Shown here piece after piece: positions 59,211 through 64,000 of a stretch of 64,000 nucleotides of DNA. Position 1 is the stretch's first letter, and each line of letters begins with the position of its first letter. A program made the translations under genes and the position numbers. The notes beneath the pieces are model-generated. The model did not search any database and was not told the origin of the DNA. It was given only the letters and a program-made list of their open reading frames with translations. The stretch covers positions 744,001-808,000 of the forward strand of contig SMMW01000619.1 in NCBI GenBank assembly GCA_004794655.1, written 5' to 3'. Source of the stretch: Marisa cornuarietis (Eukaryota > Mollusca > Gastropoda > Architaenioglossa > Ampullariidae).

Positions 59211-59660
59211 TCATGGTACTTGCACACTTTACATGCTACAGTACTTGAACACTTTACACGCTAGACACTCTAGCATGCTACAGTACTTAAACACTTTACA
59301 CGCTAGAGTACTTGAACACTTTGCATGCTACAGTACTTAAACACTTTACACGCTAGAGTACTTAAACATTTTGCATGCTACAGTACTTGAACACTTTACA
59401 CGCTAGTGTACTTGAACACTTTACACGCTAGAGTACTTGAACACTTTAAATCATAAAGTACTTGAAGACTTTAATGCTACAGTACTTAAACTCTTTAAAT
59501 GCTAGAGTACTTGAACACTTTAAATGCTAGAGTACTTGAACACTTTACACGCTAGAGTACTTGAACATTTTGCATGCTACAGTACTTGAACACTTTACAC
59601 GCTAGAGTACTTGAACATTTTGCATGCTACAGTACTTGAACACTTTACACGCTAGAGTAC
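59211..59660. repeat. 25-bp minisatellite, about 18 copies
   Basis: The unit is GAGTACTTGAACACTTTACA plus CGCTA, with TTGCATGCTACA and TTTAAATGCTA variants. Its last unit runs into the next array at GAGTACTTG. Confidence 0.93.
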
Positions 59661-62568
59661 TTGTACGTGTACCTGTACTTGCAGACTAGACTATAGACGG
59701 TGTAGTGTATGTGTACGTGTACCTGTACTTGCAGACTAGACTATGGACTGTGTAGTGTGTATGTGTACGTGTACTTGTACTTGCAGACTAGACTATGGAC
59801 TGTGTAGTGTGTATGTGTACGTGTACTTGTATTTGCAGACTGTAGACACTGTAGTGTGTATGTGTACGTGTACCTGTACTTGCAGACTAGACTATGGACG
59901 GTATAGTGTGTATGTGTACGTGTACTTGTACTTGCAGACTGTAGACACTGTAGTGTGTATGTGTACGTGTACCTGTACTTGCAGACTAGACTATGGACGG
60001 TATAGTGTGTTTGTGTACGTGTACTTGTACTTGTAGACTGTAGACACTGTAGTGTGTATGTGTACGTGTACTTGTACTTGCAGACTGTAGACACGGTAGT
60101 GTGTATGTGTACGTGTACTTGTATTTGCAGACTGTAGACACTGTAGTGTGTATGTGTACGTGTACCTGTACTTGCAGACTAGACTATGGACGGTATAGTG
60201 TGTATGTGTACGTGTACTTGCAGACTGTAGACACTGTAGTGTGTATGTGTACGTGTACCTGTACTTGCAGACTAGACTATCGACGGTATAGTGTGTTTGT
60301 GTACGTGTACTTTTACTTGCAGACTGTAGACACTGTAGTGTGTATGTGTACGTGTACTTGTACTTGTAGACTGTAGACACTGTAGTGTGTATGTGTACGT
60401 GTACTTGTACTTGCAGACTAGACTATGGACGGTATAGTGTGTATGTGTACGTGTACTTGTACTTGCAGACTAGACTATGGACGGTATAGTGTGTATGTGT
60501 ACGTGTACTTGCAGACTAGACTATGGACGGTATAGTGTGTATGTGTACGTGTACCTGTACTTGCAGACTAGACTATCGACGGTATAGTGTGTTTGTGTAC
60601 GTGTACTTTTACTTGCAGACTGTAGACACTGTAGTGTGTATGTGTACGTGTACTTGTACTTGTAGACTGTAGACACTGTAGTGTGTATGTGTACGTGTAC
60701 TTGTACTTGCAGACTAGAATATGGACGGTATAGTGTGTATGTGTACGTGTACCTGTACTTGCAGACTGTAGACACTGTAGTGTGTATGTGTACGTGTACT
60801 TGTACTTGCAGACTGTAGACACTGTAGTGTGTATGTGTACGTGTACTTGTACTTGCAGACTAGACTATGGACGGTATAGTGTGTTTGTGTACGTGTACTT
60901 GTACTTGCAGACTAGACTATGGACGGTATAGTGTGTATGTGTACGTGTACTTGTACTTGCAGACTGTAGACACTGTAGTGTGTATGTGTATGTGTACGTG
61001 TACTTGTACTTGCAGACTGTAGACACTGTAGTGTGTATGTGTACGTGTACCTGTACTTGCAGACTGTAGACACTGTAGTGTGTATGTGTACGTGTACTTG
61101 TACTTGCAGACTGTAGACACTGTAGTGTGTATGTGTACGTGTACTTGTACTTGCAGACTAGACTATGGACGGTATAGTGTGTTTGTGTACGTGTACTTGT
61201 ACTTGCAGACTAGACTATGGACGGTATAGTGTGTATGTGTACGTGTACTTGTACTTGCAGACTGTAGACACTGTAGTGTGTATGTGTATGTGTACGTGTA
61301 CTTGTACTTGCAGACTGTAGACACTGTAGTGTGTATGTGTACGTGTACCTGTACTTGCAGACTGTAGACACTGTAGTGTGTATGTGTACGTGTACTTGTA
61401 CTTGCAGACTAGACTATGGACGGTATAGTGTGTTTGTGTACGTGTACTTGTACTTGCAGACTAGACTATGGACGGTATAGTGTGTATGTGTACGTGTACT
61501 TGTATTTGCAGACTGTAGACACTGAAGTGTGTATGTGTACGTGTACTTGTACTTGCAGACTGTAGACACTGTAGTGTGTATGTGTACGTGTACTTGTACT
61601 TGCAGACTAGACTATGGACGGTGTAGTGTGTATGTGTACGTGTACCTGTACTTGTAGACTGTAGACACTGAAGTGTGTATGTGTACGTGTACCTGTACTT
61701 GCAGACTAGAGTATGGACGGTGTAGTGTGTATGTGTACGTGTACCTGTACTTGTAGACTGTAGACACTGTAGTGTGTATGTGTACGTGTACCTGTACTTG
61801 CACACTAGACTATGGACTGTGTAGTGTGTATGTGTACGTGTACTTGTACTTGCAGACTAGACTATGGACTTTGTAGTGTGTATGTGTACGTGTACCTGTA
61901 CTTGCAGACTAGACTATGGACTGTGTAGTGTGTATGTGTACGTGTACTTGTACTTGCAGACTAGACTATGGACTGTGTAGTGTGTATGTGTACGTGTACC
62001 TGTACTGGCAGACTAGACTATGGACTGTGTAGTGTGTATGTGTACGTGTACCTGTACTTGCAGACTAGACTATGGACGGTGTAGTGTGTATGTGTACGTG
62101 TACCTGTACTTGCAGACTAGACTATGGACGGTGTAGTGTGTATATGTACGTGTACCTGTACTTGCAGACTAGACTATGGACGGTGTAGTGTGTATATGTA
62201 CGTGTACCTGTACTTGCAGACTGTAGACACTGTAGTGTGTATGTGTACGTGTACCTGTACTTGTAGACTGTAGACACTGCAGACTAGACTATGGGCGGTA
62301 TAGTGTGTATGTGTACGTGTACTTGTACTTGCAGACTGTAGACACTGTAGTGTGTATGTGTACGTGTACCTGTACTTGTAGACTGTAGACACTGCAGACT
62401 AGACTATGGGCGGTATAGTGTGTATGTGTACGTGTACTTGTACTTGCAGACTGTAGACACTGTAGTGTGTATGTGTACGTGTACCTGTACTTGTAGACTG
62501 TAGACACTGCAGACTAGACTATGGGCGGTATAGTGTGTATGTGTACGTGTACTTGTACTTGCAGACTA
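59661..62568 (+). repeat. 47/52-bp minisatellite carrying an iterated 3' splice site, about 58 copies
   Basis: Every unit contains TGTGTATGTGTACGTGTACT then TGTACTTGCAGACT. The 52-bp type continues AGACTATGGACGGTATAG and the 47-bp type GTAGACACTGTAG. The array ends exactly at exon 2 of the MFSD4A-like gene, and the final unit provides the acceptor TTGTACTTGCAG and the first exon bases ACTA. Higher-order duplications are visible: a TTTTACTTGCAG variant at about 60308 and 60604, a GTATGTGTATGTGTAC variant at about 60979 and 61279, and a 115-bp block three times at 62291-62521. Peptide-like ORFs on both strands are spurious. Confidence 0.95.
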
Positions 62569-62760
62569 CCCAACCACAGTTTGATGCTGGCCTCCGGTAT
62601 CTGCATCTCGCTGTCCATGTTTGTCATCCCAGCATGCACCAATCTCGCCTCTCTCATCGTCGTCCTCGTCATCATGGGCTGGTGCATGGGCTGCCTGGAT
62701 TGTGTGGCCAACCTGCGTATGATCCTGCTCTTCGGTAAACACGTCTCTCCATTCCTACAG
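62565..62760 (+). CDS. MFSD4A: MFSD4A-like MFS transporter, coding exon 2
   Basis: Supplies the last base of Lys116 and residues 117-181 (196 nt). It covers TM3 (about 121-139, SLMLASGICISLSMFVIPAC) and TM4 (about 144-166, LIVVLVIMGWCMGCLDCVAN). The GCLDCVAN motif matches GCIDTVAN of human MFSD4A, and the terminal FLQ lies at the same place. Acceptor TACTTGCAG at 62556-62564, donor CAG/GTATGC at 62760/62761, phase 0. The acceptor sits in the last copy of the upstream minisatellite, and the first four exon bases (ACTA) match the repeat. Confidence 0.92.
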
Positions 62761-63042
62761 GTATGCGGCCTGGCGTGTGTCACGTGAGACAAGTCAGCGA
62801 GAGAAAGACAGAGAGAAGGACAGAATAAAGCTATTTTTGCAGAAGAAAATCGTGATAATGATAATGTCTGCTTGGTAAAGGTCGGTGCGATGGGTCATTG
62901 TCGGATGTGTGCATTGTGTTGGTCTGTAGCCTGTAGGTTGTAGCCGGACGAGCTGAGCCCTGCGGACAAATAAAGTGTGTTTATTGAAATGTGGTAAACG
63001 CGTTAAACGATTACCTTTTTTTTTGGTAACCTTTGACCTCAG
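62761..63042 (+). other. MFSD4A: Intron 2 of the MFSD4A-like gene, 282 bp
   Basis: Donor GTATGC, acceptor TTTGACCTCAG after a T-run (63017-63024). No minisatellite inside. A short GTCACGTG lies at 62779-62786. Confidence 0.85.
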
Positions 63043-63309
63043 GCAATGCACTGTTTCTACGGCCTTGGCGCATTCGTCAGTCCTATGATCGCCTCCGCCT
63101 TCTTGTTGAACAAGGATTGCTCCCCTTACATCGACGGCTTCACAATTGAGTCGCCACTAGGGGCGCAACAGCCACAACAGCATCGGATAGCCACCACCAA
63201 CGCCTCCAACAAAGCCATTGTACATATCGCCCCCCAGCCGCAGCGAGTGTTCCGGTACCGACAAATGAGCCATGTGCCCATGGCCTTCTACATCCTAGGC
63301 GCCCTACAG
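63043..63309 (+). CDS. MFSD4A: MFSD4A-like MFS transporter, coding exon 3
   Basis: Residues 182-270 (267 nt, phase 0 at both ends). TM5 (about 184-203) contains YGLGAFVSPMIASAFL, aligning with VGFGALLSPLIADPFL of human MFSD4A. A long hydrophilic loop (about 204-256) follows, with Cys207 and a sequon Asn234-Ala-Ser, fitting the glycosylated extracellular TM5-TM6 loop of MFS proteins. PMAFYILGALQ at the end starts TM6. Donor CAG/GTCAGA at 63309/63310. TM7-TM12 must lie beyond the window, so the gene is partial here. Confidence 0.92.
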
Positions 63310-63839
63310 GTCAGAGGTCACTTCCTATCTCCTATATCTCCTTCCCTTGACACAGTGAGACGGATCCGCTGAAACAACTTTAGGACTCACGACGAATTTA
63401 CACACGTTACTATGGATGCCATGACCCACCGTAAAACTGTAAAATAAAACCCTAACCCTAACCATCGCTCCTCTTAACTTTCACTCAATCCCTGACCCTT
63501 ATTCAAGCCCTTTTTTCCAATTTATAAAAAACTTGTGGCACGGCGTCGTGGGTCCTCGTACAGTTGTAGCGATAGTCCCCCTTGTTAAGAGACAGCTGGT
63601 TAAGTCTCGGCGAGTCGTGAACAACTTAATATGTGACTTAGTAATGAAATATTTGATTGGTCAGCCTGTTTACAATTAGCGCCATGATTGACAAACGTGT
63701 ATACTGTTAGTGCCCTGATTTAATCAATCAATGGTTGGCCAGTGCTCTAACTGGCCAGCCTGTATTAAGCAGTATTTAAGCGCCCTGATTGGCCAGTCTG
63801 TAGTATGTAAGCACCCTGATTGGTCAGTCTGTTTTATGT
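63310..63839. other. Start of intron 3; degenerate GATTGGCCAGTCTG repeat
   Basis: Intron 3 begins at GTCAGA. A short CCCTAACCCTAACC lies at 63450-63463. From about 63650 to 63838 four to five diverged copies of GCCCTGATTGGCCAGTCTGT are spaced about 40 bp apart. No gene is seen. Confidence 0.5.
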
Positions 63840-64000
63840 GATCTTATCACTTACCAAATGCTAAAAAACTGCCATCAGAAAACCAAACACCTAATCTTAG
63901 AGCTCTTCAATGATATTCTTGAAAAAAGTTGTTTCCCTAAAATGTGGAAAAGGGCCACAGTGGTCCCCATCCCCAAACCAGGCAAAGCAAAGTCAGCCCC
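63840..64000 (+). pseudogene. Jockey-like non-LTR reverse transcriptase, N-terminal piece cut by window edge
   Basis: An open plus-strand frame gives ITYQMLKNCHQKTKHLILEL, then FNDILEKSCFPKMWKRATVV and PIPKPGKAKSA. This is the start of RT in jockey/I-type elements (ITNEMLK ... LFN ... WK.A..IPI.KPGK). No upstream endonuclease is present, so the copy is probably 5'-truncated. No stop is seen before the window ends. It may belong to the same lineage as the gag ORF at the left edge, but nothing here proves it. Confidence 0.75.

Larger units (their letters stand above)
17085..62564 (+). other. MFSD4A: Intron 1 of the MFSD4A-like gene, about 45.5 kb
   Basis: Donor GTACGT at 17085-17090 and acceptor TTGTACTTGCAG ending at 62564. 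Joining them preserves the reading frame (phase 2) and gives a continuous TM2-TM3 order matching the family. No other supported host exon lies between them. The intron is filled with minisatellites and retrotransposon fragments in both orientations. Confidence 0.85.

Noticed and set aside
63450..63463. CCCTAACCCTAACC as a telomere or interstitial telomeric repeat
   Set aside because: Only about two units, easily explained by chance in a repeat-rich intron.

Overview
The window looks like animal nuclear DNA, most likely from a lophotrochozoan and plausibly a gastropod mollusc. It holds one spliced gene with GT-AG introns, a graveyard of several non-LTR retrotransposon lineages, a tRNA-derived SINE, a MITE and many microsatellites. 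There are no operons, bacterial ribosome binding sites or dense ORFs. The species guess is inference from the repeat types, not from a marker gene.

The only host gene I can support is a plus-strand homologue of MFSD4A, a 12-TM major facilitator superfamily transporter. Three coding exons are visible: 16738-17084 (start codon, TM1-TM2), 62565-62760 (TM3-TM4) and 63043-63309 (TM5, extracellular loop, start of TM6). The phases agree across both introns, and the gene continues beyond the right edge. Intron 1 is about 45.5 kb and intron 2 is 282 bp. A CpG-rich stretch at 15.2-15.6 kb and a 5' leader at about 16.3-16.7 kb precede the start codon.

The dominant feature is minisatellite DNA. About 25 unrelated arrays (periods about 10 to 80 bp, plus shorter microsatellites) cover about 27-28 kb, or 43% of the window by my boundary tally. 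Most lie inside intron 1. The largest are a 58-bp array (6.25-10.4 kb), a 47/52-bp array (59.7-62.6 kb), a 24/28-bp array (44.2-46.8 kb) and a 51-bp array (35.2-37.1 kb). Several show higher-order duplication blocks. The long open frames in these arrays (for example 578 codons at 35.2 kb) follow from periods divisible by three and are not called as genes.

Mobile-element remains: an intact gag-like ORF1 with a CCHC knuckle running off the left edge; a decayed RT fragment at 2.2 kb; CR1/L2-like and RTE-like pieces meeting tail to tail at 12.33 kb; a MITE at 13.4 kb; four fragments of one LINE family (31.9-32.7, 34.0-34.2, 39.6-40.5, 51.2-52.6 kb); an L1/Tx1-like 3' end at 32.9-33.7 kb; a SINE at 48.9-49.1 kb; and a jockey-like RT start at the right edge. 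A 76-bp antisense 18S rRNA fragment lies directly against one LINE piece at 34.0 kb.

The most striking observation is that the last unit of the 59.7-62.6 kb minisatellite supplies the real 3' splice site of MFSD4A exon 2. The intron therefore ends in roughly 55-60 tandem copies of its own acceptor. A second signal is strong enrichment of the 8-mer CACGTGAC in the non-repetitive sequence, with GTGAC/GTCAC words recurring in otherwise unrelated minisatellites.
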